The notes: a model not told the origin generated them from the letters alone. Shown: positions 14,901 through 27,080, numbered from the stretch's first letter. The stretch is 64,000 nucleotides of DNA from Adineta steineri (GCA_905250115.1 CAJNOI010000034.1:112532-176531); one strand, 5' to 3'. Made by a program: numbers and translations.

Positions 14901-15188
14901 CTACCCTGTATCTACTGTATTTTTAATAACTGTAGTTAATGCTTCATCGAATTTATCAAGTTGCATTAAACAAATTATTTTACAATGTGTTGCCTTTTTT
15001 TCATTACTTGAAATACCCAATACTAAATATTCGAGGGAAAAATACAGTGAAAAATATGAACATTTATTTATACTTTTTTTCGTCACTTTCAAAGCTCGAT
15101 CCCAATCTTGTGTTTGTCCATATTTTTGTAATTCAGCATATAATGGCCGAATTTGTTCGTCAATTTTTTCTTGTTTTTCACTCGTCAT
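11990..15188 (-). CDS. SRP72: Signal recognition particle subunit SRP72
   Basis: Subunit of the signal recognition particle that pairs with SRP68 and binds SRP RNA. Thirteen exons were joined by hand, all GT-AG and in phase: 15074-15188, 14905-15022, 14731-14854, 14524-14676, 14364-14475, 14225-14300, 13580-13660, 13332-13521, 12986-13261, 12721-12932, 12480-12668, 12346-12431, 11990-12294. The product is 678 aa against 671 in human. The N-terminal two thirds are TPR-like helical hairpins (for example LFKLEKYNECVESYRSLLKN and RVQLAYCLQQQDKNVEALTLYNDVLK). The C-terminus has a Lys/Arg cluster (KQKKKRKRK), then the diagnostic RNA-binding motif PKKYDPxxxPDPERWLPLRER, and a basic Ser/Thr/Gly tail. 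The start codon directly follows TTTCAG, and the upstream gene ASCC2 ends 90 bp away on the same strand. Most introns are 49-61 bp; one (13661-14224) is 564 bp. Confidence 0.95.
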
Positions 15189-15278
15189 CTGAAATATCGA
15201 AATAAACAAAATGAATTTTTTATTTTCTTCTAGAATTATAAAACAAAATAAATAAAAATAAACAATTTTTATTTGTTT
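15189..15278 (-). promoter_or_regulatory. ASCC2-SRP72 intercistronic region with trans-splice-like acceptor
   Basis: Ninety bases separate the ASCC2 stop from the SRP72 start on the minus strand. The SRP72 ATG is immediately preceded by a pyrimidine-biased stretch ending TATTTCAG, a perfect 3' splice site with no upstream cis exon of its own. Spliced-leader trans-splicing of operon transcripts is known in bdelloid rotifers, so this is a good candidate for a downstream-cistron SL acceptor. The region is too short to hold a conventional promoter comfortably. Confidence 0.55.
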
Positions 15279-15439
15279 TTAAGAAAGTAATCCTCGATTG
15301 GCTTTTTGTGCAGCTCGATCACGACGATGATGATTTCCTTGAGCTGATTTATGTGCATCTTTATAACGTCGATTATGTTGAACAGTGGTTGTTTGACCAC
15401 GACCACGAGCATTTCCAACAACATCATGCTGTTGCGGTT

Positions 15440-15470
<31 letters not shown>

Positions 15471-18400
15471 ATTATGTGATTGATGTGGTCGATAACGTTG
15501 TTGCCAAGCTGCTCGTTGTTGTGCCCATCGTTCACGAACAACTTCAGGATTTTCAACAAATTGTTGACGACGTTTATTCTTGAAAAATAAAAAATTAATC
15601 AATTAGAAGAAAGAAAAATATATTCTATACTTGATTTTGATTATCATCATCTTCTTCATCACCATCATCATGCTGTTGACGAAAACGTCCTGGTTGTTTT
15701 CCAAGTAATCTAAGGAACAAGAAAAAAACTTTTAATTTAGAAATAGAAATTTGATTAAATATCAAACCTATTTTCGTTCTTTGCTACTTCATTATCAATT
15801 GTATCATCTTTATCTCTAACATTGACAATTCCATCATCATATGTATCATCATATTCATCATCATATTCTCCATCAGTTAGATCTGCAACAATTCCTAAAC
15901 GAGAATAACGTTCATCCATGCCTTCTAAATGTGATTTATCATCCAGAATTGATAAAGTATCTCGTGTTCTACAAAAAATAAAATTATATATATAAACATT
16001 ATTATTATATAAAATATATATATACAGACTTTTTTCCTTGATGTATTTTTGAAAGATCAACATTTGCTCGATTATAGAAATCAAATTCATCATTATCGTA
16101 TACATTCAAACGTTGTCCAACAAGAGAAAGATTTTGATTGAACAATGATTGATCATAATCATCATTAATATTTGTTGTAAATTCTGGTATTATTGATGAT
16201 TTATATGATGTTTCAGTTTTGAGATGTTCTGGAACAGTATTATCAAAAAGAGCATTGACAAGACGTTCAGTATTATTATCATAATGATCGAGACAAGTCT
16301 AAAATAAAAAATTCGTTAAGTATTTTTCTTTCTATAGATTTTATGATGAATTAATACATGATTAATAACATTCATCTTATATTTCTTATCTTAGCTATAT
16401 TTATAAATAAATGCCTACTGCGATTAGACCTTGCAGCAATGAATGAATAAATTCTTGTTGTTTTTTTTTATATTAATACATTCTTTTCTCTGATTCTATG
16501 CAGATGAGTTCATTGAATACAAATAACAAGAGGAAACACATACACAATCAATAATAGTGAAAGCAAATATTCAATCAATTGTCATTTGTTATCCATCATA
16601 TTCTTGCCTATTTAATAATGTCTACTTTTATATATATTTGACATCCTATTTTTTTTTTTAGTTGTTCTAATAAAAATATAACAAAAGCAATGCTCATGAG
16701 AGATATGCTTATTTCATCGACATGACTTTTATTCATTCATTTGATCTTTTCAATATACAAAAAGGGCAATTTCTTCATTTACTTTTATAATCATAAGTTG
16801 AAAATGATTATATCTTCTTTATAACTATGAAAAAAAAAACTATACTGAACTTTCTTCTCATTTCTATTCTTTGTCTATCATATCTAATATGTAAAAAAAG
16901 AAAAAAGATATTCTCTCTCTTTCTCTCGTTTTTTTTTCTCTTTTGACATACATCCGCACATTTATATCATACTTGAATAGGTAACGATAATAATAACGTT
17001 TTAATGCATGACTACACGTACAGTACGTGCATGTGTTTGAGAAAAAAAGAAGAAGCAATATTTCCCATTTGATTTTCAAACGTACTGTTTAACATTTAGA
17101 ACACGTCCGTCGATAATCAAAAAAACGAATCTAATCTTAGACAAACGAAAAACAATAAATGGGTGCTACGCCATCAATCCCGGAATCGATTGATATTGAT
17201 GATATTACAAATAATACAGGTAAATAAATTGATTTAAAAGAAGAATTTTAAAGAATATGAATAGGTCTCTCAAAAAAACAAATCTCATCCTTATGGACAC
17301 GTTTTTATGAACTTGATTGTGATGCTCGAGGTGATGCAAAAGGACATAAAGGTTATTTAGATGTCGATGATTTCGGTCGTGTACCAAAATTTGATGAAAA
17401 TCCAATAGCACCTCGATTAATAAAAGTTATTTTCGATGATTTTGGTTCAGATGGGAAATTATCATTTCCACAATTTGTTGCCTTTATGAGTACATTTGGT
17501 CAATGTGAACGAGGTGGACACCACCAACATCATCATAATCATAATCACAATCATTCAAAAAATCATTCCATGCAAACAACAGCATTAAATAATATTTCTT
17601 CAACAGGAACAAAAACGCCTCTTGAAAATGTCCAATATTGCCCAGATGATACGCCAAAAACACGCAAAATCAAATTTATGTTTCGTGTATGAATTTTTTT
17701 CTATTATTTATTTATTTATCTAATTACTATTCTTTTAGATGTATGATATTGATCGTGATGGACATTTATCAAAAGAAGATATACAAGAAACACTTAAAAT
17801 GATGGTAAATTAATACGTCACTGAAAGAGAATTTCGGAGAATTATAAACCCTCAAAAAAGATTTATAACTGAAAAATTCGTTTATCAACGTGCTCTACAC
17901 CTTGATAGACCCTTTTTTCTTAAAAAATCCAAGAAAGGTTTGTTATACGTTGCAAACTGATAAACCAAAGGGCTTATCAAGAGAGAATCAACCCTTTGGT
18001 TTATCAATTTGCAACATATAACAAACCTTTCTTAGGTTTTTTAAGAAAAAAGGGTTTATCAAGGGGTAAAGCACGTTGATAAACGAATTTTTCAGTGATG
18101 TACACTTCCAATTTTTCTATTCTCATTTTTCTTAGGTTGGTAAAATTAGTGATGATGAAGCATCAATTATAGCCGAAAAAGTTATTGGTGAATTTACTAA
18201 TGAACAAATGAATTCAAAAGTTTCACTTGAAGTATTTGAAACAACACTTCAAACCCTTGATTTTAATGATAAAATGGGTTTAAAACTTTTAAAATAATCT
18301 TCTAGTTTGTCACATTTTATTTTCTATCAAACTTACTTCAATATATGCTTCATCTAAGTGAGGAAATAGATCTTGAATCATATGAACATCTGGATTTGTT

Positions 18401-21400
18401 GATTTTTTTATTGAAGTATTACCAGAGGCAGATGCTGTTGTCGTTCCTGCTGATGGCTATAAATAGAAATAAATGTTTCTTTTCATAATGACATGATTTA
18501 TATTTATATAAAATCAAAATAGTATATATAGAATTTTCAGTACTTTGCAGATAATCTGCGAATTAATTGTTTTAATACAGGCTTTTTTTTATTGTTTTTT
18601 AATGAGAAAACTGATATAAGGATATGTAACTTGAATGACTTGCCTAATTAAATAGAATTCAACAGGATGATACTGTTCTACTGTATGATATAATAATTTA
18701 ACGTGTAACTTGAGTAGATTGCGATAGAATTAGTGTACAAATAGTTAGCTAATCAATACAATACCATTTGTATGAGAAAACATGTTATTTTAGTCTAGTG
18801 TAGAGGTGGTGGCTTAGCATTAGAACTGAAAATAATGCATTGATTTATTTCTCAGCGAAAGTTAATTAATGCTGAATTTTTGGAATTAATAGTAGCATTA
18901 GTGGTACTAATGCCAATTTAGTGCAGAAATCGATATTAAATGTTTCCTTTACGAAAATAAACCTGTGCATTATTTTTACATTAATTCTAAACCACCATCC
19001 CTAGTCTAGTGTCTTATAATGCAGTGAGTTTGCCAAGCTTAAGTTACACCCGTAGGGATGATTTCTATACATAATAGTAGACTAAAACATATACTTATTT
19101 AGAACTATACAGAGAAGGAAACTCTATAAGTGTAATAGAAACAATCAGAAAGTTTAGATTAATATATTCTACAAGATGTCAGTTCTGCTTTATTTTAATC
19201 ATTTATTTCCAAGAGTAAAGAATATTATTATGAGTAATTATATATAATAGTTTTCATACTTGAAAAGAAATTAATATAAGTTAGACAAAAGAATGTTGAT
19301 ATATTATTCATGTACACAAAATATCGAATATCTCAATCTTTTTCATCTATCCATTTTAAATGCAATTATTAAATTCATAGTAAATATCCTAATCAAAAAA
19401 ATTTAAATATCTAAAACTCAGGAAATGAAACGGACATTAGTTTTTTGATGCATTTGATTTTCATTGATTAAAATAAAAATTTGCTTTTTAATTAGTAAAA
19501 ATGAAGTACATCATTCTCTGAAAAGACTAATATGGCTATCGGGTTCCATTCTATAATATTTTTTCTCTTCTTTTATATTCATTGTCAAGTTATATTTTAT
19601 TAACTTCTGCATGACTATAAATGAGCAAGAAATATTAAAAAATTAATGGACATAGTTTTATTCTTAGTTTTTACAGAATTTTGCTTTAGTTGATATGATA
19701 TATAATCTCATAGCTAAAGCTCAATTTCAATGGTTTCAGAGCCGTAAAAATGTAATTTTTCGGAGTTATAACGGTAAATACGAGAACTAATTTTCCTATT
19801 ATTATTTCAATACATTCTATATCCGCTAATGAGTAGAAATATACTATTTTTATTCTTATAAATGAATCTCAGAAATAACTTACAGATTTTAGTTTCTGTT
19901 TACACGATGGAGTTCCATAAAGTTCAATTGCTTCTTTAACAGCATCTGTATAATGTTTCACTTGATCTTCATCTCTAATAATAGAAATAAAAAGATTATT
20001 TCATATTTATTTTTTTTTTGTATTTTATTTACAAAAGTTCAGTTGTTTGATGAACAATATCAAGAATTTCACAAAGATTAAAATAATCTTCATAGGCTGA
20101 TAAAAATCGTTTTTCTGTTATTAATTGTGAAAATATATCAATTAATGATTCAACATTTTCAGTTTTCTTTCTAGATAGGAAGAAAATATTTTTATTTTTT
20201 CATTTTAACAAACAATTCTTACTCATTTATAAGTAATGGATCAATACAACATGATGTTAATAAATCATTAAATAAATGTATTGTTTCATATTTTGTTTCT
20301 TCAAATACATCACTAAATAATCATTAGAAAAAAAGTTTTATAATTTTCATTAATTCTATTTTAATTTACTTATAATTATCAATATCATTTGATTGTCTAA
20401 TTCGTTCATAGCTACGTAAAAATGTTTCAAATACATGACTTAATCTATTCAGATGAAAAAAAAATATTTCTCTTAGTTTTATTTCGTATATTTTTAGCAT
20501 ACTTGCGTTAAATGAAATTGTTCATTGAAAAATATAATTCGTGCTTGAGGATAAACAGAAAATAAACGATTTATTGTACAACTTAAATCAAGAATATAAT
20601 AAAGTAAATCAACTATTTCTTCAACTTCAGATGATTTTGTTGTTGTTGTTGTTGTATTATGAAGTTTTTTTGGACCAGATGGAGTATAAAATATTTGAAT
20701 TCGATTTGTAATTACCTGAAATATAATAAGAAAAAGAAAATTCTTCAAAATTTCAATATGCAATGGTGGATACAGATATTGTGCTCTAAAAAATACAGTA
20801 ACGAAAAGTTTCGCTCTCTCTCTCTCGGCGAGTTTAATCATCTCTGAAAATTAAACTATTGAAAGAAAAATACACGAATATATTTCATATTGATTTACTA
20901 TCTTTATAAATATCTACTGATTTAAATCTCAATCAATACAAAAATCAAACATTAAATATGTAGATGGTGTTTAATTCGTATTTACATCTTTAATTGATAC
21001 AATAGCATTTGTCAGATCATTATGATATGCTTCTTGTTGTTTAAATATATTTCCTATCATTTTACTTAATAATTCTTTATTATTGATTGCATATAATGAA
21101 CATATATCAAATAAACGTGGTATATCAAATATATAATTATCATAAATAACTTGACCAAATCCTTGTGGTGTGAAGAAATTTTCCTATATTAATATTGATT
21201 AATTAAATTTAGAAATAATACAAAAGATAATAATTTTCTAGACATACGGATGATTCTTTATAAGTAGACAATCGAAGAATACACATAAACATTAAACGTG
21301 ATACATTCTCTTCTAATTGTTTGCCATTTGGAACAAATGAATAAGTATTTGGTGTAATAGTTCGTTGTGGTCTAAAAGATAATTTTACTTAAAAGAATAT

Positions 21401-21834
21401 AAAAAATGTTTTTATTTTATTTTACCGTGGTGCATATCTTAAGTACGAATCAAACATTGAATGAAAATCTTTATTAAAAGCAACCTAAATTAAAATATTA
21501 GATTTTATTATAAAAAAGAAAATATTCTTTTCAAAAATAATACAAACTTCACACCAAAATTTCGTATGATTTTGTTGTAATAACCATGTTAAATCATCAC
21601 ATATAAACGTCATTCGTTCAATCCATTGCTCAATAGCTGATCCATCTTCTATATCTGTTGGTAATGGTGTATATGTTACAAAATAATGTTGTTCCGTACC
21701 AGATGAATGCTATCAATAGAATATAAATATATAAATATCATAAATTTTTATTTAAAATTTACCAAAACAGGAACTTTTTCTTCTATAATTCCTTTTTTTA
21801 CTAATTTAAATTGCTGATCAAGTGCAATAGCCAT
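15279..21834 (-). CDS. ASCC2: Activating signal cointegrator 1 complex subunit 2
   Basis: Ubiquitin-binding subunit of the ASC-1 complex (ribosome quality control and alkylation repair). Fifteen exons were joined in phase: 21763-21834, 21548-21709, 21426-21484, 21248-21371, 20986-21183, 20507-20715, 20370-20444, 20223-20312, 20033-20170, 19884-19974, 18337-18456, 16030-16298, 15768-15968, 15631-15709, 15279-15578. This gives 728 aa (human 757). Family landmarks in order are the N-terminal ASCC3-binding region (WIERMTFICDDLTWLL, KFWCEV, FDSYLRYAPR), the CUE domain split over two exons (IQDLFPHLDEAYIE / CLDHYDNNTERLVNALFDN), VYDNDEFDFYNRANVDLSKIH, the acidic YDDEYDDTYDD block, and a C-terminal basic tail with a Gln-rich run. 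Exon 6 to 7 requires a GC-AG intron. The intron inside the CUE domain is 2.0 kb and contains a separate gene on the other strand; another 1.4-kb intron holds a hAT-like MITE. Confidence 0.95.
17159..18297 (+). CDS. Calcineurin B homologous (CHP-like) EF-hand protein
   Basis: A four-exon gene (17159-17219, 17265-17686, 17739-17804, 18136-18297; 236 aa) lying wholly within an ASCC2 intron on the opposite strand. It starts MGATPS, fitting N-myristoylation (Gly2, Ser6) as in CHP and calcineurin B. The C-terminal half matches CHP family order: KIKFMFRMYDIDRDGHLSKEDIQ (canonical EF loop DIDRDGHLSKED), LKMMVGKISDDE, and KMGLKLLK at the end. CHPs are cofactors of Na+/H+ exchangers and membrane-trafficking partners. 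Only EF3 has a full calcium loop: the EF1 region (DARGDAKGHKG), EF2 (GSDGKLSF) and EF4 (FTNEQMNSK) lack required acidic residues, whereas CHP1 keeps EF3 and EF4. A His/Asn-rich insert (about residues 115-130, HHQHHHNHNHNH) and a following linker are extra. A 285-bp palindromic MITE occupies the last intron. CHP versus calcineurin B-like is judged by eye. Confidence 0.8.
17816..18100. mobile_element. Palindromic MITE in CHP intron 3
   Basis: A 285-bp foldback element flanked by TA dinucleotides (17814-17815 and 18101-18102). Its ends are CGTCACTGAAA on the left and the complement of CATCACTGAAA on the right, one mismatch in 11, typical of Tc1/mariner-type MITEs with TA target duplication. Inside, a near-perfect inverted repeat pairs about 17868-17977 with about 17985-18096, including GTTTATCAACGTGCT on the left and AGCACGTTGATAAAC on the right. 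The left end carries an extra outer copy of the terminal motif. No transposase is encoded. Confidence 0.8.
18801..19003. mobile_element. hAT-like MITE in an ASCC2 intron
   Basis: A 203-bp element with imperfect terminal inverted repeats of about 40 bp. The left begins TAGAGGTGGTGGCTTAG and the right, read inward, begins TAGGGATGGTGGTTTAG; both continue to a shared AAAATAATGCA. It is flanked by a perfect 8-bp direct repeat GTCTAGTG (18793-18800 and 19004-19011). An 8-bp duplication plus TAGRGRTGG-type ends is characteristic of hAT elements. There is no coding capacity; it lies in the 1.4-kb intron between ASCC2 exons 10 and 11. Confidence 0.8.
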
Positions 21835-23417
21835 GTTTTCGTGTAATTTCAAGATAATCGAATGATGAAAATCAAGTTTTCTCTCACACTTTTTTATGCA
21901 CACGAAGTCCGTCTTTCAAATAACCAATCTAAAATCATCACTAACACTCTATTAGCAAAATAAATCAATAATTTTGTTTATATTAATATCATCAAAATTA
22001 TATTTAATAATAAACTTATATTATAAATTAATTCGTTTTTCTATAATATTCAAAAAGTATTTTTGACAAAGTGCATAGATGCATTAATTCAATGCATTAA
22101 GCAACAACCAATCATTATTCTATTCTTTTTTCTGTGCCCCAAAATTCTTGTTTTGTTTGTCGTACTGTTTACATGTATATCTCTGTATATTTGCTATAAC
22201 ATCACACAACGTCTAGTTAATGTATACACAACGAACAAAAAACTATTCAATCATTTATTTATTTGCCATATATATTCAAATATGAAACGTTAATGTTTTC
22301 TATCGTATTCTTCAATTAATAAGAAGAAAAAAATCCTTGTTTCAACATTCACATTATTAGTAAGTGTTAACATAGTAAAAGAAATCTTTTCTTCATTAAA
22401 TAATCGAATAATCTTGAAAATTTATCGTTGATTTTTATCTCTTGATTTAAACACAAGAGAAACGAAGACAAATGGTGAAAGGTTTTAGTTACTTATCGAA
22501 TGAATCTATCTAAGAGTATATATATGCATGTATTTCATTTTCTTCTCCATTTTTTTTCATGTCGGCTGTTGCTGTCTGTCTACATGCGTCCGACCACATC
22601 GAGCGAATATAAGCCCAGAGAAGAATAATCGTACGACGATAAGAAGAAAAAAAGAAAGACTACACATTGGTTGCATTTACTTTTCTCTTTTTCTCGTCAA
22701 CATCAGACTTATTTGACAAAGAAGAATAGACAAAAAAGAAAAAAAAAAGATTCTGAAAGAGTAGCATCTGGTTCTTCGTTCTATTAGCAAATAAAAATAT
22801 ATTCAGAGTTAATATTCGAATAAAAAACAAATGTTTAATTAAAAAAATGATTCAATTGTTTCATATTACCTCAATGAAAACGATCGAAAAAGAAAAGAAA
22901 CAGGAAAAAAAAATGATTTTCTATTGTATGTAGTATTATGTTCCTTTCTTTGCGTTGTCAAATCTTTTTCTTCCTACATCGTTCCTCTCATCCAATCAAC
23001 GTGCAATTTAACGTAGGTCAGGCATGCCTCGCACACACACGCACGATGCCCGAGATTGTCATTAATGTATATGTGTAGACTATAGCTACCACCGCTGCCG
23101 AGCTCGAACGAAGAGAAAACAACACAAACTAAAGAAAAGGAAAAAAAACGACCATCGAACCAAACCTTTTGATAGATCGAAGGAACGGATAGGAGGAGGG
23201 AGAGAAAGGAAGAGGAAAGAAAGAAAAAAAAAGCGACAGACTCATGCGTCTTCTCTCTCTCTCTCTATACGCATATGTAGCCAAAAGACATCGCTGCACT
23301 CCTGGGGTAGGCTGTTGCTGCTCTCTCTCTCTCTCGATTTCTTTTTCTTGTCGTTCGTTTTTGGGCAATTCTTATTCGGATAATGATAAATAAAAATATT
23401 TATTTTTTAGTTTGTGT
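21835..23417. other. Divergent intergenic region between ASCC2 and SAP130
   Basis: This is the shared upstream region of ASCC2 (-) and SAP130 (+). The first half is AT-rich. The second half (about 22560-23350) is markedly richer in G and C, with CpG-containing stretches and CT microsatellites at about 23251-23266 and 23321-23335, consistent with a promoter or 5' UTR region. A TATTTTTTAG acceptor-like sequence ends at 23410, eight bases before the SAP130 start codon. Open frames here are low-complexity and not supported. Confidence 0.5.
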
Positions 23418-26400
23418 ATGACAGTCCGCATATGTTCACACCGACGATTATTATTACCAATGCAGAGTGATGTTTTAAACGAACAACAACAACAATTATC
23501 GAACGATATTGATTGTTCATCTTCATTATCCACAACAACTGCAACAACACTTATTTATTCGGGTTTAAAATTGGTTTGTTTGATTATTATTAATGAAAAA
23601 AATCAAAATTATTTATGTTCTTTACTTTTATTTAGCATCCAAAACCACTTGTACCTACAATATCAATGCCCGGCGTGGCAAGTCCATTATCAATCGTGAA
23701 AAAATTATCACTCCGTATGTTTATTTATTCTTTACAAAAATAAATAATATTAAACTTTTGATTATTTTCTTTTAGCTGATTCACATTTAGATAATTCAAA
23801 TAATAATATAAGACATACATCATCATCATCAAATTCTACAACAACAACAACTCCATCATCTATACGTCTTGTTACACCAACAGGTAAATCATCACCTCCA
23901 ACAAATTTACAATTTCAATTAACTGATAAATCATCAACAAATGGAGGTTTTTCAACATCAAAAACATATATTTTAAATCCTCAACCGAGCAGTACAACAA
24001 CAGTAAATAAACAACAAATACTTCCAAATTCGACTTCATCATCATCATCAACATCATCATTAGTAACATTAATTCCACCTGGAACAACATCACCTAAAAT
24101 TCAAACATTAAATAGTGTAACAATATCATCTACAAATGATATGTCAACAACAACAACAACGGATAAATCCTCATCAACAAATTCTAATCAATCGGTTTTT
24201 TTATCAAAAAATCGTGTTACACTTGTACAACCATTAATATCAAATTCAACTTCTTCATCATCATCGACAACAACAACAACGAATTCATCAAATAATGTAA
24301 CACCAAAATTAGTTATTCAACAAAATACAAATCCATCAACAACAAATAATAATTTTTGGCAACAACAACAACCACAAGCAACTAAAATTTGTAAGTTCTT
24401 TTCTTTTTGTAAATAGAAAAATACAAAATTATTGTTTTTTCTTTATAGTTTCAATTCCACAGTCATCAATTTTACCAACAGGTATTTCAATTGAACTATA
24501 TATACAAGAAAATGATCGAATCAGATCTTTTAACAGATACATTTAAACATATTCAATTGGATAGTACGATTATCGTTATAATTTAAACTTATTTATTCGT
24601 TTCGATTTTATACATGATGATATAACTGACTCGATAAAAAGTCGATGAATCTTTAACATATGAATGAGTTTAGTTGCGTGTCTAATCGGTTCTATATAAT
24701 CGACTATAGATATAGTATTTTGTGTCTCCTGAGCTTTTGCTTTTTTTTTTAAGAAATGATTTTGAATTAAAAGCAGTTGATTAAAGATACAATCAATCAT
24801 AGAATAATATAAGGAAATACAGTTTCATCGATTCTAAAGCATTGAAAGTTTAAATGTAATATCAAGACAAACGAATTTTTCATTCTTGAAAAAGGATAGA
24901 TTTTAGAAGATTCAAAAAAATAGATCGAAAATATTCCATTTGAAATGACTTCAATTTTCTCTTCTAGCTAAAATGCTTTCACGTCCAGTACAATTAATTC
25001 CTACTTCGATATCATCTTCTGAACATCATCATCATCATCATCATCATCCACATATAACTCATGTTCAAACAGTTAAAACTGAAAAACCTGATTCCTATCC
25101 AATAAGTATGCATTTTGGTTTATCATCTCCTACAACAACTGAAAATCCATTAACACCATTAAATGTTCAAGTTCCACATCAACATTCATATTCTACAAAA
25201 AATTTCGATTCATCCGGTCATCCACCTTATATACATATGCAATTATTACCACCAATATCAAATTCCGAATCAATTAATTCAACACAACAACCAGTTCAGT
25301 TTACACTTCCAGCAACAACACATTTATATTCATCAACATCATCATCTGTTCTTATATCAACTACACAACGTTCAATGGATCATAATAATAATCATCAATC
25401 AACAACAACAATAACTACACCAATTATTCGTGAAATGCAAACCGATGAAAAACTTAATGATTCAACAATTATTAAAAATCGTATGAAAAGAAAATAAAAT
25501 TTATATAACAATATTTTTATTTTGTTTTATAGTTCATCATAATAAAATTTCGACTAAAAATCGAACGCGCCTTCCTTTACAACCATCAACTCAACAAACA
25601 ACACCAACTACAACATCAATTATACCACCTTCGTCATCATCTATAACAACAACAACTATTCGACAACCTAAAAGACATAAACTCATCGACAAGTATGAAA
25701 ACGAAAAAGGTTTCTTATTTTCACATATATCACCTATTTTTGTTTTAGTGAACAAATATCATCCGATGAACCACCAAATAAAATCTCTCATTATGAACAG
25801 TTAGATTCAACATCATCAAAAAAACTTTCAAATTCTCGTAATCGTCCATTATCGAAATTTTCTATTGAAAATACAACACCACAAACATCATCATCAATTA
25901 CTATTGATACAAGTGGTATAACGAAAAAACGTAATTCAGCTGAAACAGCTAATGCTGCTATATTATCACGTAAACGACGAGTAATAACAAAATTAAATCA
26001 TGAATTAATATCGAATGAAAATATTAAACAAGAATCATCATCATCATCTTCGGATATAACTATTGATCAAATTGATGATGAACTTCTAAGACGATTATCA
26101 CAAGGTAAAAACGAAATTTATTGATTTGAATATTTGATTTTCTATTGTGGTTTTTTCAAGATTTTGTTTATATTGATAAACAAACAGGTATTCGTTGGAT
26201 TGGAACAAAATCTCGGCCAAAACCAATGAGTACATTAGTATCACGATTTTCATGGAAACCAAAAATAAATCATTATGAAAAATATTCAGATATTATTCGA
26301 ACGAGTAAATATTTAATTATTTTTAAATTCTAATATTTTATAAAAATATTTAGATCCTAAACGAACTGTACCTGTAAAAAGTGTTGATACTATACGAAAA

Positions 26401-27080
26401 AAATTAACTGAACCATGGACATCGTGGCGTATTGATCGATTAACAACATATCTATCCGATCTGGTAAAAATATTTTATTTATTTCGAAAAAATAGATTTT
26501 TCAATTATTTTCTTCTAGACACAAGATGAACAAATGACACAAAATCAATTGTCAGATATGACACAATTATTAGATATTGATGATCAGTCGATACGAACGA
26601 CAGTTGAAGATTTAATTGAGGTAAGATGAAATATCTAATTGATAGGATACAGAAATAACAGGTCTCAGAGATTTTCGCGATTGATGTTTCTGCTGTTTTG
26701 ATTTCGGAATAAGAAAAAAATCTATTCAGGTTACTTTATTTATCTAGATATCATTCTCAGAAAGATGAAGACATAGTCATTTATAAACAAATAATTGATT
26801 TTATTTTAGCGAAAACTATTCGTACTTTATTTAAGTTTTAAAATCATTTAGAAAAGAATCCTAAAGTAAATGTACTGTACCTTAAATAATTGCTCTTTTT
26901 GTTGGATTAATGAATATGAATCTTTGTTTCTAGGCTAATATTCAACGGCATCGTTGTTTTTGTGATCAATTAAGTCAAATATCGAATTTACTCGTTAATT
27001 TACTTGATCATGGAAATACATTACGAGATATATGTTCAATGTCAAAACCTTCAACAACAAAACGAACTAAAGAACGATAG
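23418..27080 (+). CDS. SAP130: SAP130-like Sin3 histone deacetylase complex subunit
   Basis: Probable homologue of SAP130, a scaffold subunit of the Sin3 corepressor. Eleven exons join in phase to 804 aa: 23418-23573, 23636-23714, 23776-24390, 24449-24481, 24968-25480, 25533-25692, 25749-26104, 26161-26304, 26354-26463, 26519-26620, 26934-27080. The first two thirds are a low-complexity Ser/Thr/Asn/Gln region with an eight-His run, as in other SAP130 proteins. The identifying part is the C-terminal domain: DFVYIDKQTGIRWIGTKSRPKP, FSWKPKINHYEKYSDI, SWRIDRLTTYLSDLTQDE, and IEANIQRHRCFCDQLSQISNLLVNLLDH. These match human SAP130 in order and spacing (DEEGVRYVPVRPRPP, NPWKAAYHHFQRYSD, GWKVHLCAAQLLQLT, IQGNMQRCKLVMDQI). 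The start is uncertain: an in-frame Met at 23460 is possible, and a TTTTTTAG just before 23411 may be a cis or SL acceptor. Confidence 0.82.

Noticed and set aside
15421..15475. Gln-repeat frames on the opposite strand of ASCC2
   Set aside because: Val/Val-rich plus-strand frame is the shadow of the ASCC2 poly-Gln tract.
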